From the NCBI RefSeq assembly GCF_001421245.1, contig NZ_LMKE01000006.1, forward strand, positions 23,662 through 87,661: 64,000 bases of DNA. The letters run 5' to 3'. Each line of letters opens with the position of its first letter. The first letter of the stretch is position 1. The translations under genes and the position numbers were made by a program. Positions 34,232-43,542 of this stretch are shown here, piece after piece. The notes under the pieces were generated by a model. The model made no database searches. It worked only from the letters and a program-made list of their open reading frames with translations, and was not told where the DNA came from. The stretch comes from Sphingomonas sp. Leaf10. GTDB taxonomy: Bacteria; Pseudomonadota; Alphaproteobacteria; Sphingomonadales; Sphingomonadaceae.

Positions 34232-34266
34232 GCCGGGATAGGCTTCTTGCCTGTCCCGGCATTTTT
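34232..34266 (+). terminator. Terminator after TonB receptor
   Basis: GCCGGGATAGGC and GCCTGTCCCGGC pair across a TTCTT loop and are followed by ATTTTTG. The glycoamylase gene begins 23 bp later, so read-through may occur. Confidence 0.75.
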
Positions 34267-34289
34267 GTCGTTGTTTAAGAGGCTTGCCC

Positions 34290-35687
34290 GTGATCGATCG
34301 CCGCTTCTTCCTTGCCGCCAGCACCGCCGCGCTTGTCGGGGCCTGCACTGCACGGACCGGCGTGACGTCGCGAGCACAGCCCGACCTGATTTCCGACGTG
34401 CAGGAGCGCGCGTTCCGCTTCTTCTGGGACACGACCGATGCGGCGACGGGTCTGGCGCCCGATCGCTGGCCCAGTCCCAGCTTCGCGTCGATCGCGGCGG
34501 TCGGCTTCGCGCTGACGGCTTATGGCGTCGGTGAGAAACATGGCTGGATCACCCGCGAACAACATCGTGCCCGCACGCTCGCCACGCTCGAATTCTTTGC
34601 CAAGGCGCCGTCCGGCCCGGCGGCGAACGGGACCAGCGGGTACAAGGGCTTCTTCTACCATTTCCTCGACGCGAAGGCCGGCACGCGCTTCGGCCGGACC
34701 GAATTGTCGACCATCGACACGTCGCTGCTGTTGGGGGGCGTGCTGTTCGCGCAGAGCTGGTTCGATCGCGCCGATCCGCAGGAGGCACGCATCCGCGACC
34801 TTGCCGAGCAACTGTACCGCGCGGTCGAATGGGACTGGATCGTGCCGCGCCCGCCCTTCGTATCGATGGGGTGGCATCCCGAAAGCGGCTTCATCCGCTC
34901 CGACTGGGATAGCTATAACGAAGGCATGATCCTGTACGTGCTGGCACTCGCCAGCCCGACGCATCCGCTGCCGCCTGCGACCTGGCCCGCGCTGACGCAA
35001 AAGTTCGAGAAGAGCTGGGGCAATCGCTGGGGCCAGCCGCATCTGCAATTCGCGCCGATGTTCGGCCATCAATACAGCCATGTCTGGGTCGATTTCCGCG
35101 GCATCCGCGATCCCTATATCGCGTCGAAGGGAATCGATTATTTCGAGAACAGCCGGCGCGCGACCTATGCGCAGCGCGCCTATGCCAATGAAAATCCGGG
35201 CGGCAAGGTCGGCTATGGCGACGATTGCTGGGGGCTGACGGCCTGTGACGGTCCCGGCGATTTCACCGTGACAATTGATGGCAAACAGCGCGAATTCTTC
35301 AGCTATTCGGCGCGTGGCCCCGGCGATCGCGACGACGGCACGCTGGCCCCGACCGCCGCGCTCGGCTCGATCGCCTTCGCTCCCGAAATCGTCGCGCCGA
35401 TGATGGCGAAGATGCATGCACGCTATGGCGCTGGCATCTACGACAAATACGGCTTTCTCGATTCCTTCAACCCGACGCTGACCCGCACCGATCGCCCGTT
35501 GCAGCATGGCAGGATCGTGCCGGGCGTGGGTTGGGTCGATGGCGATTATCTGGGTATCGATCAGGGGCCGATCGTCCTGATGATCGAGAACCAGCGCAGC
35601 GGCATGATCTGGGAAGTGATGCGCCGCAACCCCCATATCCGGCGCGGGCTGGAACGTGCGGGCTTCACCGGCGGCTGGCTGGCGTGA
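34290..35687 (+). CDS. Glycoamylase-like (PF10091) lipoprotein
   Basis: This encodes 465 residues from GTG 34290, with AGAGG upstream; the TTG two codons earlier is less likely. The signal is RRFFLAASTAALVGAC with a lipobox Cys19. The mature part has the PF10091 pattern: FRFFWD, GWHPESGFIRSDWDSYNEG, a QFAPMFGHQYSHVW segment and DDCWGL. This Pfam family includes GH144 beta-1,2-glucanases. The enzyme probably cleaves a beta-glucan at the cell surface or in the periplasm. Confidence 0.85.
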   Translation: MIDRRFFLAASTAALVGACTARTGVTSRAQPDLISDVQERAFRFFWDTTDAATGLAPDRWPSPSFASIAAVGFALTAYGVGEKHGWITREQHRARTLATLEFFAKAPSGPAANGTSGYKGFFYHFLDAKAGTRFGRTELSTIDTSLLLGGVLFAQSWFDRADPQEARIRDLAEQLYRAVEWDWIVPRPPFVSMGWHPESGFIRSDWDSYNEGMILYVLALASPTHPLPPATWPALTQKFEKSWGNRWGQPHLQFAPMFGHQYSHVWVDFRGIRDPYIASKGIDYFENSRRATYAQRAYANENPGGKVGYGDDCWGLTACDGPGDFTVTIDGKQREFFSYSARGPGDRDDGTLAPTAALGSIAFAPEIVAPMMAKMHARYGAGIYDKYGFLDSFNPTLTRTDRPLQHGRIVPGVGWVDGDYLGIDQGPIVLMIENQRSGMIWEVMRRNPHIRRGLERAGFTGGWLA

Positions 35688-35825
35688 GCAGGCTTGGGCG
35701 GATCGTCGCGGACGGCCTCCACTTCGCGACCCGGAGCGGACCAATCCGGCTCGTGATGGAACGCAAACGCTGACATCTCGTTTCGCTTCCGTGTCGTATA
35801 CTGCGATACGGGACGAAGGGGGACT

Positions 35826-36800
35826 ATGCGCGGCGTCAAAGCCAGTTGCGGTGCGGCCGCGCTGCTCGTTCTGGGGGGCTGTAATCGTCATCAATCGGCG
35901 CTGACCGTTTTCGGTGAGGAGGCGGCGACCGTCCGTCACTTGACGATCGTTATGCTGGTCGGCGCAATCGTGATCGCCGCCGCCGTAGCCGCGTTGATGA
36001 TCGCGGCCGTACGCGCACCCGAAGGGCGATTGACGCTGTCCGGCGGCATGCGGCTGATCGGCTGGGCCGGCGGGGTCGTGCCGGTGGTCGTGCTGCTGGG
36101 CCTGCTGCTCTACAGCCTGCCCGCCATGCGGCCATTGCCGGTGGCAAACGGCGACCTACGCATTGCCGTCGAGGGCGAACAATTCTGGTGGCGCGTTCAG
36201 TACCAGCCACCCGGTGCCGCACCCATCGTCACCGCCAACGAAATCCGCGTGCCCGTCGGCCGCACGGTGCAGTTCGACCTGACCGCCGGCGACGTCATCC
36301 ACAGCTTCTGGATTCCCGGGCTGGCCGGCAAGATGGACATGATCCCCGGCCGCACCAACCGCCTGATCGTCCGCGCGACCAGGCCCGGCACGTTCCGCGG
36401 CGTCTGCACCGAATTTTGCGGCCTCAGCCACGCGCTGATGGCGTTCGATGTCGTCGCGATGGAGCCGGCCACGTTCGACGCATGGCTGGCGAACGAGCGC
36501 CGCCCTGCCGCCCCCGCCCCGGACACCGCCGCCGGCGCGCAGGCGTTCGCCGCCAATGGCTGTGCCGGTTGCCATGCCATCGCCGGTACGCCGGCCGCCG
36601 GGCAGATCGGCCCCGATCTGACTCATCTCGGCAGCCGCAGTTCGCTGGGCGCGGGGACGCAGCCGATGACCCGCGCCGCGCTGGTCCGCTTCATCAAGGA
36701 TGCGCCAGCGGTCAAACCCGGCGCGCGTATGCCCGCCTACCCCCAAATGTCGTTCAATGACGCGCAGGCGATCGCCGCCTATCTGGAAAGCATGAAATGA
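35826..36800 (+). CDS. coxB: Cytochrome c oxidase subunit II with haem c domain
   Basis: This encodes 324 residues with AAGGGGG upstream of the ATG. It has a lipobox (LVLGGC, Cys19), two TM helices (41-61, 82-100) and the CuA ligands His159, Cys194, Cys198, His202 and Met205. A C-terminal cytochrome c domain has CAGCH at 246-250 with Met302 as likely second ligand. This is a caa3-type subunit II that receives electrons directly from cytochrome c. The following gene overlaps by 4 nt. Confidence 0.95.
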   Translation: MRGVKASCGAAALLVLGGCNRHQSALTVFGEEAATVRHLTIVMLVGAIVIAAAVAALMIAAVRAPEGRLTLSGGMRLIGWAGGVVPVVVLLGLLLYSLPAMRPLPVANGDLRIAVEGEQFWWRVQYQPPGAAPIVTANEIRVPVGRTVQFDLTAGDVIHSFWIPGLAGKMDMIPGRTNRLIVRATRPGTFRGVCTEFCGLSHALMAFDVVAMEPATFDAWLANERRPAAPAPDTAAGAQAFAANGCAGCHAIAGTPAAGQIGPDLTHLGSRSSLGAGTQPMTRAALVRFIKDAPAVKPGARMPAYPQMSFNDAQAIAAYLESMK

Positions 36801-39322
36801 GCCTGCACGCGCAAGACGACCCCGCGCTCCGCGCCGCGCAGGAGGAACGGCTGCGCGCCGTATGGCAGGCGCCGCAGGGCATTTTCCTGCGCTGGACCGA
36901 CTGCAACAACAATCGCGTGGGTGCATGGTACACGCTGACCGCGTTCGCCTTCATGCTGTTCGCGGGCGTGCTGGCGCTGATCATGCGGACACAGCTGGCG
37001 ACACCGGAAAACGATCTGGTGTCGGCGAACACCTTCAATCAGCTGTTCACACTGCACGGCTCGATGATGATGTTCCTGTTCGCCGTGCCGATGTTCGAAG
37101 CGGTGTCGATCATCCTGTTGCCGCAGCTGCTGGGCGCGCGCGACCTGCCCTTTCCCCGGCTGTCGGCGTTCGGTTACTGGTCGTTCCTGCTGGGCGGAGT
37201 GTTCGTTGGCGGGTCGATCTTTTTCAACGCCGCGCCCGATGGCGGGTGGTTCATGTATCCGCCGCTGACCACCCGCACCGACCTGTCGGGGCTGGGTGCC
37301 GATATCTGGATGCTTGGTCTGTCGTTCATCGAAGTGTCGTCGGTGGCGGCGGCGGTCGAGTTGATCGTCGGCGTGCTGAAATGCCGGCCGCCGGGGATGC
37401 GGCTGAACCTGATGCCGCTCTATGCGTGGTATATCCTCGTCGTCGCGGTGATGATCCTGTTCGCGTTCCCGCCGCTGATCGCGGGCGACGTGCTGTTCGA
37501 GATGGAGCGGTTGCTGAACTGGCCGTTCTTCGATGCGGCGCGCGGCGGCGATCCGCTGTTGTGGCAGCACCTGTTCTGGATCTTCGGCCACCCGGAGGTC
37601 TATATCGTCTTCCTGCCGTCGATCGCGCTGTTTGCGATGATGATCCCGACCTTTGCGCAGCGGCATCTGCTGGGCTATCCGTGGATCGTGCTGGCGGCGG
37701 TCGGCACCGCGTTCCTGTCGTTCGGGCTGTGGGTGCACCACATGTTCGCGACCGGCCTGCCGAAGATCAGCCTCGCTTTCTTCTCCGCCGCGTCCGAAGC
37801 GGTCGCGATCCCGACCGGTATCCAGATCTTCGCGTTCATCGCCACGCTCTGGGCGGGCAAGGTCAAATGGTCGACGCCGCTCCTGTACGCGACCGGCAGC
37901 TTGGCCATCTTCGTCATCGGCGGGCTGACCGGGGTGATGGTCGCGATCGCGCCGTTCGACTGGCAGGCGCACGATACCTATTTCGTCGTCGCGCATCTGC
38001 ATTACGTGCTGATCGGCGGCACGTTACTGCCGCTGTTCGGCGGGCTTTATTATTACTGGCCGCTGATTACCGGCAAGAAGCTGTCCGACCGCCTCGGGCG
38101 CGTCGCATTCTGGACGCTGTTCGTCGGGGCGAACCTGACCTTCTTCCCGATGCATTTCAGCGGCCTGTACGGGATGCCGCGCCGGGTATTCACCTATCCG
38201 AGCGAACTGGGCATCGATTATCTGAACCTCGCCTCGACGATCGGTGCCTATCTGTTCGCGACCGGTACCGCGATCATCTGTTTCGATCTCGCCCGCTCGC
38301 CGTGGCGGGAGAAGGCGCAGCGTAATCCGTGGCATGCCGGCACGCTCGAATGGCTGGCGCATCCCGATGACGAAGATTGGGGCATCCGTTCGGTCCCGCT
38401 GATCGAAAGCCGCTATCCGATCTGGGACCAGAAGGATTTCGTCAAGAAGGTCGACGAAGGCCGCTACTTCCTGCCCGATGCCGAGGAAGGTCGGCGCGAG
38501 ACGATCGTGACCACGGTGCTCGACGCGCGCCCGCTCTATGTCGTGCGCCTCGGAACGCCCAGCTGGGTGCCGATGCTGACCGCGATCGCGCTGGGCAGCG
38601 TGTTCATCCTGACGACCTACCACCTTTATTGGTGGTCGCTGGCCGGGGCGGTCGCGACGCTGGGGTTCGTGCTCTACTGGATGTGGACCGGTACCGCCGA
38701 GATTCCGGAAAAGCCGTCCAAGCCGATCGGTCACGGCATCGAACTGCCGCTCTATGTCTCCGGATCGGCGGCGCCGGGATGGTGGGCGATGTTCATCACG
38801 ATGATGGCCGATGCGACCGCCTTTTCGGGGCTTGTGTTCGGCTATTATTTCTTCTGGACGGTGCATCCCGAATTCCCGCCATCGGGTCCAGGCATGGACG
38901 GTCCCGGCACCTTCTGGCCGATGGTCGCGCTGGCGCTGGCGGCGGTCAGCTGGGTGGCGACGGTCGCCGCGCGCGGGACCAACCGACGGGGTATTGTCGG
39001 CGCGGCGCGGCTGTTGCTGGTCGTCGGCATCGCCGCCAGCTTCGCGGGCATCTGGGCCGGGTTGCAGGGGCCGCTGACAACCGGGCTCGATCCCGAACTG
39101 CACAGCTATCCCGCGATCGTGTGGGTGTTGGTCATCTGGACGACCGCCCATGCCGGGGTCGGCGCGATCATGCAGGGCTATACGCTGGCGCGCAGCATCG
39201 CCGGTCGGATGACGCCGACCCATGACGCAGACCTGCGGAACATCACCGTCTATCAGCATTTCATGGCACTGACCGCCATCGTCACCTATGCGACGATCGG
39301 CCTGTTCCCGGGGGTCGCATGA
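36797..39322 (+). CDS. Fused cytochrome c oxidase subunits I and III
   Basis: This encodes 841 residues. The first about 530 residues are subunit I, with LFTLHGSMMMF, GHPEVYIVFLPS (CuB His and cross-linked Tyr), HHMF and VAHLHYV haem ligands. After a linker, residues 620-841 are subunit III (SAAPGWWAMFITMMADATAF). CoxA-CoxC fusions are known in caa3-type oxidases. The enzyme reduces oxygen and pumps protons. Confidence 0.95.
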   Translation: MSLHAQDDPALRAAQEERLRAVWQAPQGIFLRWTDCNNNRVGAWYTLTAFAFMLFAGVLALIMRTQLATPENDLVSANTFNQLFTLHGSMMMFLFAVPMFEAVSIILLPQLLGARDLPFPRLSAFGYWSFLLGGVFVGGSIFFNAAPDGGWFMYPPLTTRTDLSGLGADIWMLGLSFIEVSSVAAAVELIVGVLKCRPPGMRLNLMPLYAWYILVVAVMILFAFPPLIAGDVLFEMERLLNWPFFDAARGGDPLLWQHLFWIFGHPEVYIVFLPSIALFAMMIPTFAQRHLLGYPWIVLAAVGTAFLSFGLWVHHMFATGLPKISLAFFSAASEAVAIPTGIQIFAFIATLWAGKVKWSTPLLYATGSLAIFVIGGLTGVMVAIAPFDWQAHDTYFVVAHLHYVLIGGTLLPLFGGLYYYWPLITGKKLSDRLGRVAFWTLFVGANLTFFPMHFSGLYGMPRRVFTYPSELGIDYLNLASTIGAYLFATGTAIICFDLARSPWREKAQRNPWHAGTLEWLAHPDDEDWGIRSVPLIESRYPIWDQKDFVKKVDEGRYFLPDAEEGRRETIVTTVLDARPLYVVRLGTPSWVPMLTAIALGSVFILTTYHLYWWSLAGAVATLGFVLYWMWTGTAEIPEKPSKPIGHGIELPLYVSGSAAPGWWAMFITMMADATAFSGLVFGYYFFWTVHPEFPPSGPGMDGPGTFWPMVALALAAVSWVATVAARGTNRRGIVGAARLLLVVGIAASFAGIWAGLQGPLTTGLDPELHSYPAIVWVLVIWTTAHAGVGAIMQGYTLARSIAGRMTPTHDADLRNITVYQHFMALTAIVTYATIGLFPGVA

Positions 39323-39699
39323 AGCGCGGGCTGCACGGCATGGTCACCAGGCTGAAGGTGACGCTCTGGACGCTGATCGTCCCGCCGACCGTCTGGGCGG
39401 TACATTTCCTGTTCTCATACCTGTGGGCGGCGATCCATTGCGCGAAGGTCGGCGGCTTCCCGCGACTGCCGATCCTGTACGGCATCGGCACCATCCTCGC
39501 GCTACTGCTGATCGCCGGCGCCGGGATCATCGCCCATCTCCAGTCGCGTGTCCCCGGCGATCCCGCCCCACATGAGGAAAGCACCGATAGCGACCGCATC
39601 CGCTTCCTCGCCTATTCGACGGTGCTGCTTGCCGCGCTCAGCTTTGTCGGCGTCATCTTCACCGCCGCCCCGGTGCTGTTCCTGACGGATTGCCGGTGA
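39319..39699 (+). CDS. Oxidase-cluster membrane protein
   Basis: This encodes 126 residues with three likely TM helices and conserved-looking W-A-x-H-F and C-A-K residues. It occupies the position of a small accessory subunit or assembly factor in the oxidase operon, coupled by 4-nt overlaps. The exact role is unknown. Confidence 0.75.
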   Translation: MKRGLHGMVTRLKVTLWTLIVPPTVWAVHFLFSYLWAAIHCAKVGGFPRLPILYGIGTILALLLIAGAGIIAHLQSRVPGDPAPHEESTDSDRIRFLAYSTVLLAALSFVGVIFTAAPVLFLTDCR

Positions 39700-40289
39700 A
39701 GCGTATCGGCCTGATCGCGGGACTGGTGCTGTTGCCGCTCGGCTGGTTGGCGGCGGCGCAGGCGGGCATGGTCGGGCATATGGCCGGGCACATGATCGCC
39801 GTCGCGGTCGCAGCACCACTGATCGCCTTCGGTCTCGCCGGCAGTGCCTACGACCCTGCGCGGCGTTGGCCACATATCGTCTCGCCGCTCGCCATGTCGC
39901 TGGTCGAACTCGCCACCGTCTGGGGCTGGCACCTTCCCGCGCTGCGGATGCTGGCCGACAGCAACATCGCGGCGATGATCGTCGAACAGGCGATGTTCCT
40001 CGCCGCCGGGTGGCTGCTCTGGGCGGCGGTGCTAGGTGCCGGTCCCGATCGCCGCGCGGCGGGCGTCGGCGCATTGCTGCTGACCTCGATGCACATGACC
40101 CTGCTCGGCGCGCTTATCGGCCTTGCCCCCCGCCCGCTCTATCCGGCAATGGCGCACGGGATGCACGACGCGTTGGACGATCAGCAACTGGGCGGGGTCG
40201 TGATGCTGTTGGTCGGGGCCGCCAGCTATTTCCTCGGCGGCCTCGCGCTGCTCGCCACGTTATTGCGCCATCCGGAGCCGACCACATGA
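39696..40289 (+). CDS. ctaG: Cytochrome c oxidase assembly protein CtaG (caa3 type)
   Basis: This encodes 197 residues from GTG 39696 (GTGA overlap). Several TM helices carry the caa3_CtaG features GHMAGHMIAVAVAAPL and LTSMHMTLLGALI, rich in His and Met that could handle copper. It likely helps to insert copper into this oxidase. Confidence 0.82.
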   Translation: MKRIGLIAGLVLLPLGWLAAAQAGMVGHMAGHMIAVAVAAPLIAFGLAGSAYDPARRWPHIVSPLAMSLVELATVWGWHLPALRMLADSNIAAMIVEQAMFLAAGWLLWAAVLGAGPDRRAAGVGALLLTSMHMTLLGALIGLAPRPLYPAMAHGMHDALDDQQLGGVVMLLVGAASYFLGGLALLATLLRHPEPTT

Positions 40290-41335
40290 CCATCCGCCTC
40301 ACCTGGAAGCGTGTGATCGTGACGCTGCTCGGCATCTTCGCGCTGGGCATGGCCTTCGCGTGGTCGGGGCTGTTCAACGTCGCCGCCTCGTCCGGCCATT
40401 GGGCGATCAGCGACTGGTTCCTGCACTGGGTAATGCGCAATTCGGTGCAGACCCATGCCGCCTTCTCCACCCCGAAGGACGCGAAGGACGATAGCGGCCT
40501 CGTCAGCGCGGCGGGCTATTACGCCTCGTCCTGCGCATCGTGCCACGGTGCGCCGGGGGTGCGCCCCCTGCCGCTGATGCAGAAGGCGACACCCCCCGCC
40601 CCCGACCTGTCGAAGAACGCGAAGGAATGGACCGACCGCCAGCTGTTCTGGATCCTCGAACACGGCGTGAAGTTCAGCGGGATGCCCGCTTGGGCCGCTA
40701 AGGACCGGCCGGACGAGGTGAGGCGCATGGTCGCCTTCGTCCGCCTGCTGCCGACGATGACGCCCGAGCAATATCGCGTGCTGGCGGGCAGCAATGCGAA
40801 AGGCTTGGGCGCGGCCAACGGTCGGTTCGACAGCTGCGCCGGCTGTCACGGCAACGACGGGCTTGGCCGGGGCCAAGGCGATATCCCGATCCTTGCCGGA
40901 CAGAACCCCGCCTATCTCGCCGCCGCGCTCGAAGCCTATGCGACCGGCACCCGCCAGAGCGCCGTAATGTCGAACGCCGCGGCCCAACTGACCCCGGAAG
41001 AACGCGTGGCCCTTGCCCGGCGGTTCGCGGCGATGCCCGGCATCGCTCCCGGTCGCGGTGGCAATCGCGACGCCGCCGCCCGCCAGATCGTCGAGCGCGG
41101 GCTGCCCGACAAGCAGCTTCCCGCCTGTCGCAGCTGCCACGACGCCGCCGGTGCCAAGCGCTTCCCGGTCATCGACGGCCAGCGCGCGGTCTACATCGCC
41201 GAGCGGCTGCGGCACTGGCGCGGCGAGAAGGAAGTGGTCGACGCGCGCAAGGATCAGGCGACGATGCCGGTCATCGCGCGGCGTATCCCCGAGGACATGA
41301 TCGAACCGGTCGCGCGCTACCTCGCCGGGCAATGA
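40286..41335 (+). CDS. Triheme cytochrome c
   Basis: This encodes 349 residues from ATG 40286 with an N-terminal TM anchor (VIVTLLGIFALGMAFAWSGL). Three CxxCH sites are visible: CASCH, CAGCH and CRSCH. It ends the oxidase operon and may deliver electrons to subunit II. The number of haems is read directly; the partner is inferred. Confidence 0.88.
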   Translation: MTIRLTWKRVIVTLLGIFALGMAFAWSGLFNVAASSGHWAISDWFLHWVMRNSVQTHAAFSTPKDAKDDSGLVSAAGYYASSCASCHGAPGVRPLPLMQKATPPAPDLSKNAKEWTDRQLFWILEHGVKFSGMPAWAAKDRPDEVRRMVAFVRLLPTMTPEQYRVLAGSNAKGLGAANGRFDSCAGCHGNDGLGRGQGDIPILAGQNPAYLAAALEAYATGTRQSAVMSNAAAQLTPEERVALARRFAAMPGIAPGRGGNRDAAARQIVERGLPDKQLPACRSCHDAAGAKRFPVIDGQRAVYIAERLRHWRGEKEVVDARKDQATMPVIARRIPEDMIEPVARYLAGQ

Positions 41336-41383
41336 TCGCAGGTCACCATTGCCAGCACCGCCGGCCGCGATAGGGTGCGGCCG

Positions 41384-42124
41384 ATGGCGCCCCTGTTCGA
41401 ACTGGACCCGCAAACGCTGCTGCGCGCCTATGCCAGCGGCATATTCCCGATGGCCGACGATCGCGACGCGCCCGGCATCTACTGGGTCGAACCGAAGCTG
41501 CGCGGCATCCTGCCGCTCGACGGGTTCCACCTGTCGCGCTCGCTGCGCAAGCTGGTCGCGTCCGACCGTTACCGCGTCACCGCCGACCATGCGTTCGAGG
41601 ATATCATCCGCCTATGCGCCGAAAGCGCCTCCGACCGGCCGGAAACATGGATCAACGGCACGATCGAACAGGCCTTCGTCCGGCTGCACGAAATGGGGCT
41701 GGCCCATTCGGTCGAGGTCTGGGACGGTCAGCGTCTCGCCGGCGGCCTGTACGGCCTCGCGCTGGGTCAGGCGTTTTTCGGCGAATCCATGGTCAGCCGC
41801 GCACCCAGCGCGTCGAAGGTCGCGCTGGCATGGCTGGTCGCGCGGCTGCGCGTCGGCGGTTTCAAGCTGCTCGATTGCCAGTTCCTGACCGACCATCTGG
41901 CGACGATGGGCGCGGTCGAGGTTCCGCGCAAAGCCTATTCGGTGCTGTTGGCCGGCGCGCTGGGGTTCGATTCGGCAGGCGCTTCGGGGCTGGCCTCCGC
42001 CGCGTTCGATGCGCTCAATCGGCGTGGGGTCGTGCCCGACGACGTCGCACCGGCACCGGCCGATACCGTGTCCGGCCCCCTGTCGGGGAAAGACATCGTG
42101 CAGCTCTTGGGCCACACGTCATAG
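41384..42124 (+). CDS. aat: Leucyl/phenylalanyl-tRNA-protein transferase
   Basis: This encodes 246 residues from ATG 41384 with AGGG upstream; a GTG three codons earlier is possible. It shows the family motifs GIFPMADD, WVEPKLRGILPL, GGLYGLALGQAFFGESMVS and LLDCQFLTDHL. It adds Leu or Phe to N-termini for the N-end rule. Its last 190 nt overlap the convergent DUF2155 gene. Confidence 0.95.
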   Translation: MAPLFELDPQTLLRAYASGIFPMADDRDAPGIYWVEPKLRGILPLDGFHLSRSLRKLVASDRYRVTADHAFEDIIRLCAESASDRPETWINGTIEQAFVRLHEMGLAHSVEVWDGQRLAGGLYGLALGQAFFGESMVSRAPSASKVALAWLVARLRVGGFKLLDCQFLTDHLATMGAVEVPRKAYSVLLAGALGFDSAGASGLASAAFDALNRRGVVPDDVAPAPADTVSGPLSGKDIVQLLGHTS

Positions 42125-42612
42125 ATCGGGTGGAGCACGACGTTCAGCGCCGGACGCTCCTTGAACAGCCATCCCGAAAACGCCCGCCGCCATTTGGCGT
42201 CGGTGCCGCGCACGTCCATCTGTACGAACGCGCCGGTATATTGCTCCTGCTCCCACGGCGCGGTGCGTTCGCAGGCGCGCAGGCGGACGATCACGTCGCC
42301 AACCCGAGTCGCCTGTCCGGGTTTCAGCGTCAGGTCGCGGGTTTCGCCGTTGCGCTTGTTGAGCAGGCCGACCACCGCGACCCGATCGGCCATCGGCGTC
42401 GAACCGGCGAGCAGGCTGCTGTCCAGCCCGGTATCGACGCTGACCACGTCCGGGGCATTGGGGTTGGGGCGGACCGAATCGGGTACGGCGATTTCCGCCG
42501 TCGAGGGCCGGGTCGGCACCGCCTGTCGATGCCAGTGCCGCCAGCCGAACCAGCCCGCGACCGCCAGCACTATCGCAATCGCCAGCCCGGCCAGCCAGCG
42601 GCGTGGGTTCAC
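41935..42612 (-). CDS. DUF2155 protein with single TM anchor
   Basis: This encodes 225 residues from GTG 42612, with GGAG nine bases upstream and a GTGA overlap to the upstream stop. An N-terminal TM helix precedes the DUF2155 domain (LLNKRNGETRDLTLKPGQ, RACERTAPWE, FSGWLFKERPALNV, HPIYDVWPKSC). A low-complexity tail of about 60 residues is antisense to the end of aat. Function unknown; always near NDUFA12 in alphaproteobacteria. Confidence 0.85.
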   Translation of the reverse strand: MNPRRWLAGLAIAIVLAVAGWFGWRHWHRQAVPTRPSTAEIAVPDSVRPNPNAPDVVSVDTGLDSSLLAGSTPMADRVAVVGLLNKRNGETRDLTLKPGQATRVGDVIVRLRACERTAPWEQEQYTGAFVQMDVRGTDAKWRRAFSGWLFKERPALNVVLHPIYDVWPKSCTMSFPDRGPDTVSAGAGATSSGTTPRRLSASNAAEASPEAPAESNPSAPANSTE

Positions 42613-43001
42613 GCGTCGGGGCTCCACGCCTCGTAATCACCGGTCGCCCGCACGCGCGCGCCGCCCTTGTCGAGAACGCCCGGCGGACGATAGGCGAGCG
42701 CGGTGCCGGTCTGGTTTTCGACAGGCGGCTTCTGCCACTGGCGCACCGGCGGCAGCGATTCGTCGGGCGTGCCCTCGATCTGATGGTGCAGCCAGCTGAA
42801 CCATTCGGGCGGCACGCGGCTCGCGTCGTTCGACCCCGCATAGATCACCCAGCGGCGCGGATTGCCGTTGGTGTCGCTGCCACCCTGATAATAGGCGTTG
42901 CCGAGATGGTCGGTCCCGACCTGCGTCTTGCCGCGCAAGCCGAGCCAGGTGCCGAAGGTGGCACCGTTCCACCAGGTGAAGACGTTCGCGAGGATTCCCA
43001 T
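42609..43001 (-). CDS. NDUFA12 family NADH dehydrogenase accessory subunit
   Basis: This encodes 130 residues from ATG 43001. It matches the NDUFA12/B17.2 pattern: FTWWNGATFGTWLG, VGTDHLGNAYYQ, RRWVIYAG and VPPEWFSWLHH. The protein associates with complex I. Coupled to the DUF2155 gene. Confidence 0.92.
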   Translation of the reverse strand: MGILANVFTWWNGATFGTWLGLRGKTQVGTDHLGNAYYQGGSDTNGNPRRWVIYAGSNDASRVPPEWFSWLHHQIEGTPDESLPPVRQWQKPPVENQTGTALAYRPPGVLDKGGARVRATGDYEAWSPDA

Positions 43002-43046
43002 GCGCGACCGCTTAGCGCCTGCCCACGCCCGCGACAATGGGGCGGA

Positions 43047-43538
43047 TCATTTCCACGTTACCTTGTCGCCCGCCGCAATCCCCAGTTCGCCCGCGCGTCC
43101 ACCGGCAATCTCCAGCACCGCCGCGATCGGTTCGCCCGATTCGACCTTGGCCTGTGAAAAGGGCACGGCATTCTCGCCGATGGTCGCGATCGTGCCGTCG
43201 GCGCGGATGAAGATGATGTCGAGCGCGTTGGGCGTATTCTCCATCCAGAAGCTCGCCGTCTTGGGCGGTCCGCCATCGGGGGGATAGGGCGCGAACAGCA
43301 TCCCGGCATCGGGCGCCAGTCGCGCACGGTACATCAAACCCTGCTGCTGCTGCGCCTCGTTCGCGGCGACTTCCGACTTGAAGACATGCGCCCGTCCATC
43401 GGCGGTGGTAATCGTCACCGGCTTGACGACCATCCCATGTTCGGAGACCGTTTCCTTACCGGGAGCCTCGCCCTTGCAGCCGCCAAGTGCGGCGAGCAGC
43501 GCTACCGCCGCCAACCCCGAAAATCGCAATCCTGTCAC
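43047..43538 (-). CDS. DUF192 lipoprotein
   Basis: This encodes 163 residues from GTG 43538. A lipobox (ALLAALGGC) precedes the DUF192 domain: ANEAQQQQGLMYRARL, DAGMLF, FWMENTPNALDIIFI. Function unknown; small exported beta-barrel-like domain. It follows the cold-shock gene by 4 nt. Confidence 0.85.
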   Translation of the reverse strand: MTGLRFSGLAAVALLAALGGCKGEAPGKETVSEHGMVVKPVTITTADGRAHVFKSEVAANEAQQQQGLMYRARLAPDAGMLFAPYPPDGGPPKTASFWMENTPNALDIIFIRADGTIATIGENAVPFSQAKVESGEPIAAVLEIAGGRAGELGIAAGDKVTWK

Positions 43539-43542
43539 GCTG

